A stretch of 64,000 nt of DNA, taken from Novosphingobium capsulatum NBRC 12533. GTDB taxonomy: Bacteria; Pseudomonadota; Alphaproteobacteria; Sphingomonadales; Sphingomonadaceae. Of the stretch, positions 43,705 through 52,351 are shown in pieces. The translations under genes and the position numbers were made by a program. The notes beneath the pieces are model-generated. The model worked only from the letters and a program-made list of their open reading frames with translations, was not told where the DNA came from and did no database searches. Position 1 is the first letter of the stretch. Each line of letters opens with the position of its first letter. The DNA lies in contig NZ_BCYV01000006.1 in NCBI RefSeq assembly GCF_001598375.1, positions 353,172-417,171 on the forward strand, given 5' to 3'.

Positions 43705-44805
43705 TCATTCCTCGGTGCGGATCAGCACGGCCTCGCCAATCAGGAAGAACAGCACGAACGGCGCCCAGGCCGCGATCAGCGGCGGGTATCCGCCAAAGCT
43801 GCCCATGGCGAGCGCGGCATTGTCGACCACGAAATAGGCAAAGCCCAGCGCCATGCCGATCACCGCGCGCATGAACAGCTGGCCCGAGCGGGCCAGGCCA
43901 AAGCCGGCCACCGCGCCGAGCAGCGGCATGAGCATGGCCGACAGCGGGCCGGAAATCTTGTGCCACCAGCGGCTTTCCAGCTCGCTGGTGCTGTGCCCGG
44001 CAGCGCGGATCGCCTGGATCGAGCCGGTCAGGTGCCACAGCGATTCGGCATCGGCATCGGCCTTGCGGATCAGGATCTGGGTGGGGGTAACCCCGGTGGC
44101 GAACACGGCATCGCCATTGTCCTGGGTGCGCCGCGCGCTCTGCACGTCAAACGTGGTCGGCCGGGTCAGGCGCCAGCCGGGATTGGCATAGGTGGCGGCC
44201 GGGGAGCGGACGATCTCGGTGACCATGCCGGTGGGATCGCGGCGGTGCCAGGTCACGTCGGTCATGCGCATGGCGTTGCCCTCGCCAGTCACCGTGCGGG
44301 CATAGAGAATGTTGGGCCCATCCTGTAGCCAGACGTTGCTGCGCACCTGGGTATCGGTGGGCAGGGGGCCATAATTGGCCGCCTGCCAGGCCTTGAGCGT
44401 GGCGGTGGAGCGCGTGACGATCCGCTCGTTGAACGCGAAATTGCCGATCGCGATCACGCCGGCCACCAGGAACAGCGGCGCCAGCACCTGGTGTGCCGAC
44501 AGGCCTGAGGCCTTCATCGCAATCACTTCGCTGTTCTGGTTGAGCGTGAACAGCGTGATGATCGTGGCCAGCAGCACCGAATAGGGCAGGAACTTGGCCA
44601 CCAGCTGCGGCGCGCGCAGGCCCACATAGGTGAGCAGCTGCGCCTGGCCATTGCCAGGATGGGCCAGGATCTCGCCGCTTTCGCCCAGCAGATCGAGCAT
44701 CTGCAGGACCAGGACCAGCATCAGCAGCACGGCGACGACGCGCGCGGCAAACATCTTGCCGATGTAGCGCGTCATCGTCGCGGATGGAAAGATATCAAGC
44801 TGCAA
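43705..44805 (-). CDS. lptG: LPS export ABC transporter permease LptG
   Basis: A 366-residue YjgP/YjgQ-family permease. With LptF and LptB it extracts LPS from the inner membrane. N-terminal FPSATMTRYIGKMFAARVVAVLLMLVLVLQMLDLLGE is followed by two more helices, a periplasmic beta-jellyroll and three C-terminal helices with ISGPLSAMLMPLLGAVAGFGLARSGQ. TTG 44805 is preferred because it keeps the conserved LDIFPS lead, has AGGA upstream and overlaps the lptF stop by 11 bases. ATG 44775 is the alternative. Confidence 0.9.
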   Translation of the reverse strand: MQLDIFPSATMTRYIGKMFAARVVAVLLMLVLVLQMLDLLGESGEILAHPGNGQAQLLTYVGLRAPQLVAKFLPYSVLLATIITLFTLNQNSEVIAMKASGLSAHQVLAPLFLVAGVIAIGNFAFNERIVTRSTATLKAWQAANYGPLPTDTQVRSNVWLQDGPNILYARTVTGEGNAMRMTDVTWHRRDPTGMVTEIVRSPAATYANPGWRLTRPTTFDVQSARRTQDNGDAVFATGVTPTQILIRKADADAESLWHLTGSIQAIRAAGHSTSELESRWWHKISGPLSAMLMPLLGAVAGFGLARSGQLFMRAVIGMALGFAYFVVDNAALAMGSFGGYPPLIAAWAPFVLFFLIGEAVLIRTEE

Positions 44806-46036
44806 CGCTATCGTCCTGTGCTGCCGGGTCGATCATGTCGCCACGGCGGCGGCGCGCGAACAGCTTGCGCACGCGGCTGGCAACCTTGGCAAAGGCGGTT
44901 TCGAGCGCGCCGATCGGCTGGCCACCGGGCACATAGGCCAGGCGCCAGTACATCCAGATGATCAGTGCGGCAAAGAGCGCGAACGGTCCCCATAGCGCCA
45001 GGGCAGGATCAAGCCGGCCCAGGCTGGCGACATCCTGCCCATATTCGTTGACCTTGTGATAAGCCACCACCATCACGATGGACAGGAACACACCCAGCGC
45101 CGACGTGGAGCGCTTGGGCGGGACGGCCAGGGCCACGGCCAGCAGCGGCAGCAGGAACATCATCACCACTTCCACCAGGCGGTAGTTGAGGCTGGCCTTG
45201 CTCTTGTTGCGCATGTCCTGCGAATAGGCCTTGTTCCAGCCAATCTTGAGCAGCTCGGGCAGGATGTATTCGCGGTCCTTGTCGCCGCGCTGGCGGAACT
45301 GGGCGATCTTGGGCAGGTCGATCGGCAGATCGTGTGACGCGAAGGTCAGCACGCGCGGCGAGGCCAGGTCGGGCCCATCCTGGACGATCTGGCCGTCGGT
45401 CAAGCGCAGGATGATCGTGTCGCGGTTCTCGCGGTTGGCAAAGAACTGCCCCTCGCGGGCGGAGATGGTCATGGTCTGGCCCTTGGGCGTGACCAGGCGG
45501 GCAAAGATACCCTCCAGATCGCGCCCGTCGTCGCGGCTGGAATCGACGCGCAGTGCGGTGCGATCCTGCAACGCGTTGAATTCCCCTACCTTGATCGAGG
45601 CACCCAGCGCGCCAGAGCCCAGCTCGTACTGCAATTCCTCGTAGTAGTAGCGACTCAGGGGCTGGATATAGCCCACGATCAGCAGGTTGACCCCAGCCAG
45701 AACCAGCGTGAAGAGATAGGGCACCCGCAGCAGGCGGGTATAGGACAGGCCCACCGCGCGCATCACGTCGAGTTCCGAACTGGTCGCCAGTTTGCGGAAG
45801 GCGAACAGGATGCCGAGCATCAGCCCCAGCGGAATGGCGAGGCTCGCATATTCCGGGAAGAGGTTGATCAGCATCTTGAACACGACCGTGACCGGCCCGC
45901 CCTCGGTGGCGACAAAGTCAAACAGCCGCAGCATCTTGTCCAGCACCAGCAGCGATGCTGCCAGGACGAACACGGCCAGCATGGGCACGATCACCAGGCG
46001 GGCGATGTACCTGTCGATGGCGCTGAGGAATTTCAC
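44795..46036 (-). CDS. lptF: LPS export ABC transporter permease LptF
   Basis: A 413-residue YjgP/YjgQ-family permease, partner of LptG. The first helix is IVPMLAVFVLAASLLVLDKMLRLFDF, with FPEYASLAIPLGLMLGILFAFRKLATSSELDVMRAVGLS as the coupling region. The C-terminal helices contain RLVEVVMMFLLPLLAVALAVPP. GTG 46036 (MKFLSAIDRYIARLV) is chosen, with GTG 46051 and TTG 46072 as alternatives. It is upstream of and overlapping lptG. An EcfG-type promoter on this strand lies about 260 bases upstream. Confidence 0.9.
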   Translation of the reverse strand: MKFLSAIDRYIARLVIVPMLAVFVLAASLLVLDKMLRLFDFVATEGGPVTVVFKMLINLFPEYASLAIPLGLMLGILFAFRKLATSSELDVMRAVGLSYTRLLRVPYLFTLVLAGVNLLIVGYIQPLSRYYYEELQYELGSGALGASIKVGEFNALQDRTALRVDSSRDDGRDLEGIFARLVTPKGQTMTISAREGQFFANRENRDTIILRLTDGQIVQDGPDLASPRVLTFASHDLPIDLPKIAQFRQRGDKDREYILPELLKIGWNKAYSQDMRNKSKASLNYRLVEVVMMFLLPLLAVALAVPPKRSTSALGVFLSIVMVVAYHKVNEYGQDVASLGRLDPALALWGPFALFAALIIWMYWRLAYVPGGQPIGALETAFAKVASRVRKLFARRRRGDMIDPAAQDDSVAA

Positions 46037-46194
46037 GTTCGGGCGTTTCACCGTGTGGGCGTCAAGGGGCAAGCAACGTCGCCCGGGGGCGCCGTGCAGG
46101 TGTCCGTGTCGGTTAGCCCGCTTCGCGGCGATGCGAAAGGCGAAAATGCCGCACCAGCGGGGCTGGCTGCCCCTGCCGTGACAAAGGGGCGTTT

Positions 46195-46210
46195 AATAAC
46201 TAAAGTTATT
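46195..46210. promoter_or_regulatory. AT-only dyad AATAACT-AA-AGTTATT
   Basis: Perfect seven-base arms around AA, very AT-rich for this genome, in the 396-bp gap between divergent lptF and the 168-residue orphan. Probably a protein-binding site. Confidence 0.4.
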
Positions 46211-46299
46211 GCCTGTCCCCTTGATTGATAATAGTGCTGCCACGCGAGCCTCCTGGCGCGGCGTTTGGCACAAGGCGCAAAGGTTGCCGCTGGCCATCG

Positions 46300-46326
46300 G
46301 GAACGCCCATGGCTGCGGTGGGTTCC
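46300..46326. promoter_or_regulatory. symmetric EcfG-type promoter pair between lptF and the orphan gene
   Basis: Minus strand: GGAAC (46322-46326), 16 bases, CGTT (46302-46305), exact. Plus strand: GGAAC (46300-46304), 16 bases, GGTT, one mismatch, pointing at the 168-residue gene about 110 bases away. The layout is the same as at 36020-36046. Confidence 0.6.
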
Positions 46327-46432
46327 GCCAAAATACAACGCACCGAGGCCGAAATGCCTGCGGCGCGGGACATCTGTGGATGTAGAACTGACAAAACGCT
46401 TCCGCGCTGGACCGGGCGATCAGGAAGGCGTG

Positions 46433-46939
46433 ATGACAAGGCACCATCATGCCGTGTTGATTCCTGCCGGGCTGGCGCCACGGACAAGGGAACAGGCCGT
46501 GAATTTCGTGACGTCTGGATCACAGTGGTGGCAAGGGCGGCTGGCGCGGTGCAGCGCCCGGCCCGAGGAATTGACAGCGCTGGCCGATCGTTGCGAAACC
46601 CTGGCGCCCGATGAACAGCGCCTGGGCTTTGAACGCACGCTGCGCGCCCTGGGCGATGTCGCGCTGGCACCCGAAGGCGTGGCGGGCGACAATGACAGCC
46701 TGTGGGTCAGCCTGCTGGCTGATTCGGGTGCCTATGAAAGTGCGGCGCTGGCGCTGATCCCGCCGGCAGCGGCATTCAGCGGAGGGCGGCTGGAAGACGG
46801 GCGCTTTTCCGCGCAGATTGTCCTGCCCAGTGGCGCCGGCGCTCATTCGCGCGAGGCAAAGTCACTGGCGATGGCCTGGCTCGCCGCGCTGTTGCGCGCC
46901 CTGGCGCGCGAGATGATCGAGGAAAGCCGGCTGCATTGA
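46433..46939 (+). CDS. hypothetical protein, 168 residues
   Basis: No family recognised. The protein is soluble, Ala/Leu-rich and mixed charge: a first part with QWWQGRLARCSARPEELTALADRCETLAP, a middle GDNDSLWVSLLADSGAYESAALALIPPAA, and a helical end SREAKSLAMAWLAALLRALAREMIEESRLH. No signal peptide or membrane segment. An AGGA site precedes ATG 46433; earlier in-frame starts were not used. A possible EcfG promoter lies upstream, so it could be a stress-induced protein. Convergent with clpS 30 bases later. Confidence 0.72.
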   Translation: MTRHHHAVLIPAGLAPRTREQAVNFVTSGSQWWQGRLARCSARPEELTALADRCETLAPDEQRLGFERTLRALGDVALAPEGVAGDNDSLWVSLLADSGAYESAALALIPPAAAFSGGRLEDGRFSAQIVLPSGAGAHSREAKSLAMAWLAALLRALAREMIEESRLH

Positions 46940-46969
46940 CGCTAACGCAGCGTCAGCGACTCCCTGGCG

Positions 46970-47296
46970 TCAGGCCTTTTCCAGCGTGCATTGCAGCGGG
47001 TGCTGGTTCTGCCGGGCGAAATCCATCACCTGGTTTACCTTGGTTTCGGCGATTTCGTAGGGGAAAATGCCGCACACGCCCACGCCGCGTTGGTGCACGT
47101 GCAGCATGACGCGGGTGGCCTGCTCCAGATCCATGTGAAAGAAGCGCTTGAGGACCATCACCACGAATTCCATCGGGGTATAGTCGTCGTTGAGCATCAG
47201 CACTTTGAACATGCTGGGCTTCTTGGGCCGGGCGCGGGTACGCGTGGCCAGGCCGATCATGTCGCCATCGTCGGTATCGCGATTGTCGCCCGCCAT
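46970..47296 (-). CDS. clpS: ATP-dependent Clp protease adaptor ClpS
   Basis: A 108-residue adaptor that delivers N-degron substrates to ClpA. The core is [60 protein letters not shown], whose [10 protein letters not shown] and HxxG elements form the N-end-rule pocket. The start at ATG 47296 ([12 protein letters not shown]) matches the usual family length. The frame is open to 47431 and ATG 47401 would add a basic 35-residue lead that looks less typical. Confidence 0.92.
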   Translation of the reverse strand: MAGDNRDTDDGDMIGLATRTRARPKKPSMFKVLMLNDDYTPMEFVVMVLKRFFHMDLEQATRVMLHVHQRGVGVCGIFPYEIAETKVNQVMDFARQNQHPLQCTLEKA

Positions 47297-47543
47297 AAGC
47301 GGTGCTGCGGACGCCGGACGCACGCCAAGAGGGGCGCGGGCAGCGCGCGGCAGGGGGGCGGCGGACGCCGAGTGAGAAGCGGATCTGTGCATCGGAACCA
47401 TGAATATCGCATCGCAGCCGCCCCGCGACAAGGGGGCGTTCGGGCAGCCCTGCCCGAAAAACGTTACCGAAACGGCAAATCGCGCCCTGTTTGCGATACA
47501 CAGTGGGCCCGGTGGGGGCCAGGAAAGCGCCGCGCATCAAAGC

Positions 47544-47587
47544 AAAAAGGCAGCCACGCCGCCATGGTGGGGCGTTGGCTGCCTTGA
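47544..47587 (-). terminator. intrinsic terminator after the phasin gene
   Basis: On the minus strand AAGGCAGCC...GGCTGCCTT forms a long imperfect stem ending in a run of T (AAAAA on the plus strand, 47544-47548). It lies about 90 bases past the phasin stop at 47678. Confidence 0.75.
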
Positions 47588-47677
47588 TGCCGCTGGTGCT
47601 TGTCCAGGATAGTGGCCCGATCCAGCCGCCTTGCCCTGGTGGGCAAGACAGGCTGGGCCGGGCGAATCAGGTGCCGA

Positions 47678-48757
47678 TCAGGCGGCGACCTTCATCTTTT
47701 CGACCGCGAGGCTGACGCGGTTGGAAATCGGCTGGAACGCTTCGTTGGCGAGCTTGAGCACGGCTTCGCTGTGCTTGCTGCTGGCCGCCACGGCTGCGTC
47801 GAACTGCTTGCGCATCAGGGCGGTGTGCTTTTCGAAGAATTCGGTCGGCGACTTGGCGCTGGCCAGTTCCTTGATTTCGGCGGTCAGGGTTTCCATCGCG
47901 GACTTGCCTTCGGCGGCATAGCCCTTGGTCAGTTCCTGCAGGCCCGAAGCAAGGATCTTGCTCGATTCCACGACGGCTTCGACGTTGCCCTTGGCGAATT
48001 CGCCGGCATCGCCAAAGGCGGCCTGGCTCTTTTCGAAGGCGGCCTTGGCCTTGTCAGAAGCGTCCTTGAAAGCGGACTGGAACTTGTCGGAAAATTCGTT
48101 GGCGGTGGTCATGATAGGGTGTTCCTTCCTGGAAGCCGCAGGCGCGGCGGCATGGTTCACGCGGGTCTTGAGCGGGGCCGGCACCATCGCGTGGGGGATA
48201 CCGGTTCCTGGTCTGGGTGCCGTGACCGGCGGCTTTGCGCTGCCCGGCCCGCGCGCCGCCACGGGGGCGGGCTTGGGCTTGGCCGGCGTGGCCTTGGCAG
48301 GCTGGGCCGGCGCCACCTTGGCGGCAACGGTCCGGGCCGGCAGCGGCTTGGCCGCGATCGCTTTCACCGGCTTGGCGGCCGGTGCCGGTTCGGGCTTGGT
48401 CACGCGGCTGGCGAGCGGCTTGCGCGCCTTGGCGGGAACTGGCTCCGAAACGGGCGATGCGTCCGGCGCTGCCACTGCTTCCGCGGCCTTTGGCGCAGCC
48501 ACGGTGGGCTCTGCCGCAGGGGCGGGGGGTGTGGCGGGCGCCGGCTCTGCCGATGCCACTGCAGGGGTCACGAGCTTGCGTGCACGACGGGCGGCGGTTG
48601 TCGGTTCTGCCTGCTCCGTCGCGTGTGCCGCTGCGACGGTCGGTTCGACCGCGGGGGCGGGATCGGCAGTCACGACGGGCGCTGCGCCATCCGCCTGGGG
48701 GGCGGGGCTGGGCGTCACGTCGGGAAGCGTCCCTTCGTCCTTGGTTTGATCGGCCAT
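47678..48757 (-). CDS. phasin family protein with long Ala/Pro/Lys-rich N-terminal region
   Basis: A 359-residue phasin, a coat protein of polyhydroxyalkanoate granules. The C-terminal 144 residues are the phasin domain (EFSDKFQSAFKDASDKAKAAFEKSQ, then TKGYAAEGKSAMETL, SPTEFFEKHTALMRKQFD). The first 215 residues are low-complexity Ala/Pro/Lys, as in other sphingomonad phasins, and may bind DNA or the granule. ATG 48757 has AGGAG upstream. An internal ATG at 48112 (MTTANEFSDKF) also has a good AGGAAGGAA site, so a short 144-residue form may be made as well. phaC lies upstream on the same strand. Confidence 0.88.
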   Translation of the reverse strand: MADQTKDEGTLPDVTPSPAPQADGAAPVVTADPAPAVEPTVAAAHATEQAEPTTAARRARKLVTPAVASAEPAPATPPAPAAEPTVAAPKAAEAVAAPDASPVSEPVPAKARKPLASRVTKPEPAPAAKPVKAIAAKPLPARTVAAKVAPAQPAKATPAKPKPAPVAARGPGSAKPPVTAPRPGTGIPHAMVPAPLKTRVNHAAAPAASRKEHPIMTTANEFSDKFQSAFKDASDKAKAAFEKSQAAFGDAGEFAKGNVEAVVESSKILASGLQELTKGYAAEGKSAMETLTAEIKELASAKSPTEFFEKHTALMRKQFDAAVAASSKHSEAVLKLANEAFQPISNRVSLAVEKMKVAA

Positions 48758-48976
48758 GGCGTTACGGCTCCTGCAATGCGGCGAGGCAGGGACCGGATTG
48801 GCCCGAGGGTCGCACCACGGCGACGACTCAAGCCGGGAACGGCCTTACCTCTGCTGCATTGCAAAAAATAGGAATGCGCTGGCGGAAGTCAAGGTTTTTG
48901 TGCAGTGCACAATATCCATCTTGGAGGTAATTGCGCAACGTTGCCTAAACGTGTCGCCCGGCTTGTTGCGGCGCCG

Positions 48977-50872
48977 TCATCGCATGCGCACATATCGCCC
49001 TGGCGCGTCTTCTATTGCATTGCGGCCGGGCACGCGGGCGCCCTTGGCCGGCACCGTGTCACCGTCCAGATCGGCCAGCCAGGCGCGCCAATCCGGCCAC
49101 CAGCTGCCCTTGGTTTCCTGGGCGCCAGCCACGAACGCCTCGAGGCTGGCGGGTTCGCCCGGGTTGGTCCAGTACTGGTACTTGCCAGCGGCCGGCGGGT
49201 TGACCACGCCGGCGATATGCCCCGATCCGGCCAGCACGAATTTCCACGGCCCGGCCAGGTGCCGGGTCAGCTTCCACACGCTGTTCGCCGGGGCGATGTG
49301 GTCTTCCCGCCCGGCCTGGATATAGCAGGGCGTGGTGATGCGGTGCAGGTCGATCGGGGTGCCATCGGCGCTCAGCGCGTCGGGCACTACCAGCTGGTTG
49401 TCGCGATATAGCTCGCTCAGATAGGCGCGGTGCCAGCGCGCGGGCAGGTTGGTGGTGTCGCCGTTCCAGTAGAGCAGGTCGAACGCCAGATAATCCTCGC
49501 CCAGCAGGTAGTTGTTGATCACATAGTTCCAGATCAGGTCTGGCCCGCGTAGCAGGTTGAACGTCGCGGCGAGATAGCGCCCGTCGAGATAGCCATCGGT
49601 TTCCAGGCTTTCGAGCCAGCGCAACTGCGCGTCGTCGACAAAGTGGCACAGCTCTCCCGCCTCGCTGAAATCGACCTGCGCGGTAAAGAACGTGGCCGAG
49701 GCGACTTTGTCGGCCTCGCCGCGCCGGGCCAGCACGGCCAGCGTGGCAGCAAGCGTGGTGCCGGCCACGCAATAGCCGATGGTGTGTACCTTGGGCACCG
49801 CCAGCTTCTGGCGCACCACGTCGATCGCTTCGATCTGGGCGCGCACGTAATCGTCCATGGTCACATCGGCCATGCTGGCGTCAGCCGATTTCCACGAGAC
49901 CATGAACACGCTCAGCCCTTGGTCCAGCGCCCACGACACGAAGCTTTTCTTGGGGTTGAGATCGAGGATGTAGAACCGGTTGATCCACGGCGGAAAGATC
50001 AGCAGCGGCACGGCCGCGACCTGGTCGGTGGTGGGGGTATAGTGGATAAGCTGGAACAGTGGCGTTTCGTGCACCACCTTGCCGGCCGTGGTGGCGATGT
50101 TGCGGCCCACCTCGAACGCCTCGCCATCGGTGTGGCTCAATTGTCCGCGGCGCAGGTCGGCCAGCAGATGCTCGACCCCCTTGACCAGGTTTTCGCCCCG
50201 CGTGGCCAGGGTGCGTTCGATCACCAGCGGGTTGGTCATCGGGAAATTGGCTGGCGACAGCGCCTCGGTGATCAGCCGCGTCATGAAGCGCACCTGGCCA
50301 TGGCGCTCGGGCTCCAGGCCGGAAATCTCCTGCGCCATGTCTTCCAGCCGTTCGGCCAGCAGCAGATAGGTCTGGTGGAGCAGGGCGAACCACGGCTGTT
50401 CGCGCCAGCGCGGATCGGCAAAGCGGCGATCGCGGCGCGGCAGGGCATCGGGCGCCACGTCGGCCGGCGCCTTTGCCGCCACCGCCCCTTGCGGGGCATA
50501 GAGTTCGATCACCCGGTTCCACAATTGCAGGCTTTCGTCCCACAGCCGCGCCTGCGTTTCGGCCTGGGTGATCGGCATCGTCCCTGCCCATTCATCGAAC
50601 ATCTGCTTCCAGCGGCCGCCATCGACCATGCGCAGCCAGGCCGGCTCTGCCACGGCGGTCTGTTCGGCCATGAAATCCAGCCACATCTTCTGCAGCTTGG
50701 CGCCCGACATCGCCCAGTGCTGGAAATCGCCCGGATCGGGGGCCTTGGCATGGGCAGTGGGCAGGAACGGCGCGGCCAGGGCCTGCATCGCTTCGGCCTG
50801 AAGGCGGAAAAGGTCTTCGAATACCGCGTTGTCGGTGGCAACCGGCGTCTTGGCATTACCCGTTTCGCGCAT
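48977..50872 (-). CDS. phaC: class I polyhydroxyalkanoate synthase
   Basis: A 631-residue PHA synthase that polymerises (R)-3-hydroxyacyl-CoA. The nucleophile is Cys in the lipase-like box GYCVAGT near residue 350, the Asp is in YWNGDTTNLP, and the His is in LAGSGHIAGVVNPP. The N-terminal domain has QHWAMSGAKLQKMWLDF, and the core has FPPWINRFYILDLNPKKSFV. Class I is indicated by length and lack of a phaE/phaR partner. The next gene on this strand is the phasin, 219 bases downstream, a typical PHA pairing. Confidence 0.95.
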   Translation of the reverse strand: MRETGNAKTPVATDNAVFEDLFRLQAEAMQALAAPFLPTAHAKAPDPGDFQHWAMSGAKLQKMWLDFMAEQTAVAEPAWLRMVDGGRWKQMFDEWAGTMPITQAETQARLWDESLQLWNRVIELYAPQGAVAAKAPADVAPDALPRRDRRFADPRWREQPWFALLHQTYLLLAERLEDMAQEISGLEPERHGQVRFMTRLITEALSPANFPMTNPLVIERTLATRGENLVKGVEHLLADLRRGQLSHTDGEAFEVGRNIATTAGKVVHETPLFQLIHYTPTTDQVAAVPLLIFPPWINRFYILDLNPKKSFVSWALDQGLSVFMVSWKSADASMADVTMDDYVRAQIEAIDVVRQKLAVPKVHTIGYCVAGTTLAATLAVLARRGEADKVASATFFTAQVDFSEAGELCHFVDDAQLRWLESLETDGYLDGRYLAATFNLLRGPDLIWNYVINNYLLGEDYLAFDLLYWNGDTTNLPARWHRAYLSELYRDNQLVVPDALSADGTPIDLHRITTPCYIQAGREDHIAPANSVWKLTRHLAGPWKFVLAGSGHIAGVVNPPAAGKYQYWTNPGEPASLEAFVAGAQETKGSWWPDWRAWLADLDGDTVPAKGARVPGRNAIEDAPGRYVRMR

Positions 50873-51111
50873 GGACGAACTTTCCCTCGTGACTTTCGGT
50901 CCCTGTCACCTGGCGCCGGTCACCGTGGCATACCCGGACCATGGACGTTCGCCCTTTTGCGCGCGGGCGGCACGGGCGGCAAGCCGCTTCGCGTCGCAAA
51001 GCGCGAGAGCGGCGCTGCAACAAGGCGCGCGGTGCAGCCCATGATTGGCGAAGCGGATCGATTGGCGTAAGGGGGCGGTCCCGGCAATCCTGCCGGCAAG
51101 CATTACGAGTC

Positions 51112-52317
51112 ATGCCCGTGGAAGAAGAGTTCTACCGCATCAAGCGCCTGCCGCCCTATGTCATCGCCGAAGTCAACGCGATGCGGGCCGCAGCCCGCGC
51201 CAGCGGACGGGACATCATCGACCTGGGCATGGGCAACCCCGATCTGCCGCCGCCCGCGCATGTGATCGAAAAGCTGTGCGAAGTGGCGCAAAAGCCTTCG
51301 GCCCATGGCTATTCGGCGTCCAAGGGCATTCCCGGCATCCGCAAGGCGCAGGCGAACTATTACGCCACCCGCTTCAACGTGGAGCTGGACCCGGAAACCG
51401 AAGTCGTCATGACGATGGGATCGAAGGAAGGCCTGGCGAGCCTGGCCACCGCGATCACCGCGCCTGGTGACGTGGTGCTGGCGCCCAATCCGTCCTACCC
51501 GATCCACACCTTCGGTTTCATCATCGCTGGTGCCACGATCCGGTCGGTGCCGACCACGCCCGATGAACGCTATTGGGAATCGCTCGATCGCGCGATGGCC
51601 TTCACTGTGCCGCGCCCGTCGATCCTGATCGTCAACTATCCGTCCAATCCCACGGCCGAGACGGTCGACCTGGCATTCTACGAACGCCTGGTGGCCTGGG
51701 CCAAGGAAAACAAGGTCTGGATCCTGTCGGACCTGGCTTATTCCGAACTCTATTTCGATGGCCAGCCGACCCGCTCGATCCTGGAAGTGCCGGGTGCCAA
51801 GGACGTGGCGGTGGAATTCACCTCGATGTCCAAGACCTTTTCCATGGCCGGCTGGCGCGTGGGCTTTGCCGTGGGCAACAAGCGCCTGATCGCCGCGCTG
51901 ACCCGCGTGAAATCCTATCTCGATTACGGCGCGTTCACGCCGATCCAGGCGGCGGCCTGCGCCGCGCTCAACGGCCCGCAGGATATCGTCGAGCAGAACC
52001 GCAAGCTCTACCAGAAGCGCCGCGACGTGATGGTGGAAGCGTTCGGCCGCGCCGGGTGGGAGATTCCCAGCCCGAAGGCCTCGATGTTTGCGTGGGCGCC
52101 GCTGCCGCCGGCGTTGAAGCACATGGGCAGCCTGGAGTTTTCCAAGCAGCTCTTGACCCAGGCCGAAGTCGCCGTGGCACCGGGCGTGGGCTATGGCGAG
52201 GACGGCGAGGGCTTTGTTCGCATCGCCATGGTCGAAAACGAACAGCGGCTGCGCCAGGCCGCGCGCAATATCAAGCGCTACCTCACCAGCATGGGCGTCA
52301 ACGCCTCGGCCGCGTAA
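51112..52317 (+). CDS. alaC: alanine transaminase AlaC-type aminotransferase
   Basis: A 401-residue PLP aminotransferase closely patterned on E. coli AlaC: RIKRLPPYVIAEV start, DIIDLGMGNPDLPPP, HGYSASKGIPGIRKA, PNPSYPIHTFGFIIAGA, and the Schiff-base Lys in SMSKTFSMAGWRVGFAVGN. It should interconvert pyruvate and alanine with glutamate; the same family includes LL-diaminopimelate aminotransferases, so that activity is an alternative. ATG 51112 is supported by the family start. A GC-rich hairpin follows the stop. Confidence 0.9.
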   Translation: MPVEEEFYRIKRLPPYVIAEVNAMRAAARASGRDIIDLGMGNPDLPPPAHVIEKLCEVAQKPSAHGYSASKGIPGIRKAQANYYATRFNVELDPETEVVMTMGSKEGLASLATAITAPGDVVLAPNPSYPIHTFGFIIAGATIRSVPTTPDERYWESLDRAMAFTVPRPSILIVNYPSNPTAETVDLAFYERLVAWAKENKVWILSDLAYSELYFDGQPTRSILEVPGAKDVAVEFTSMSKTFSMAGWRVGFAVGNKRLIAALTRVKSYLDYGAFTPIQAAACAALNGPQDIVEQNRKLYQKRRDVMVEAFGRAGWEIPSPKASMFAWAPLPPALKHMGSLEFSKQLLTQAEVAVAPGVGYGEDGEGFVRIAMVENEQRLRQAARNIKRYLTSMGVNASAA

Positions 52318-52324
52318 GGCAGGG

Positions 52325-52351
52325 GTGAAGGGGGCAACGCGCCCCCTTCAC
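52325..52351. terminator. hairpin between alaC and mntH
   Basis: GTGAAGGGGGC and GCCCCCTTCAC form a perfect 11-bp stem with loop AACGC. It overlaps the mntH stop codon (52348-52350). It lacks a long T-run but lies in the right place to end both convergent transcripts. Confidence 0.7.

Noticed and set aside
48836..48860. GGAAC-N16-CATT on the plus strand between phasin and phaC
   Set aside because: No gene or terminator follows on that strand, and the -10 is imperfect; probably chance.
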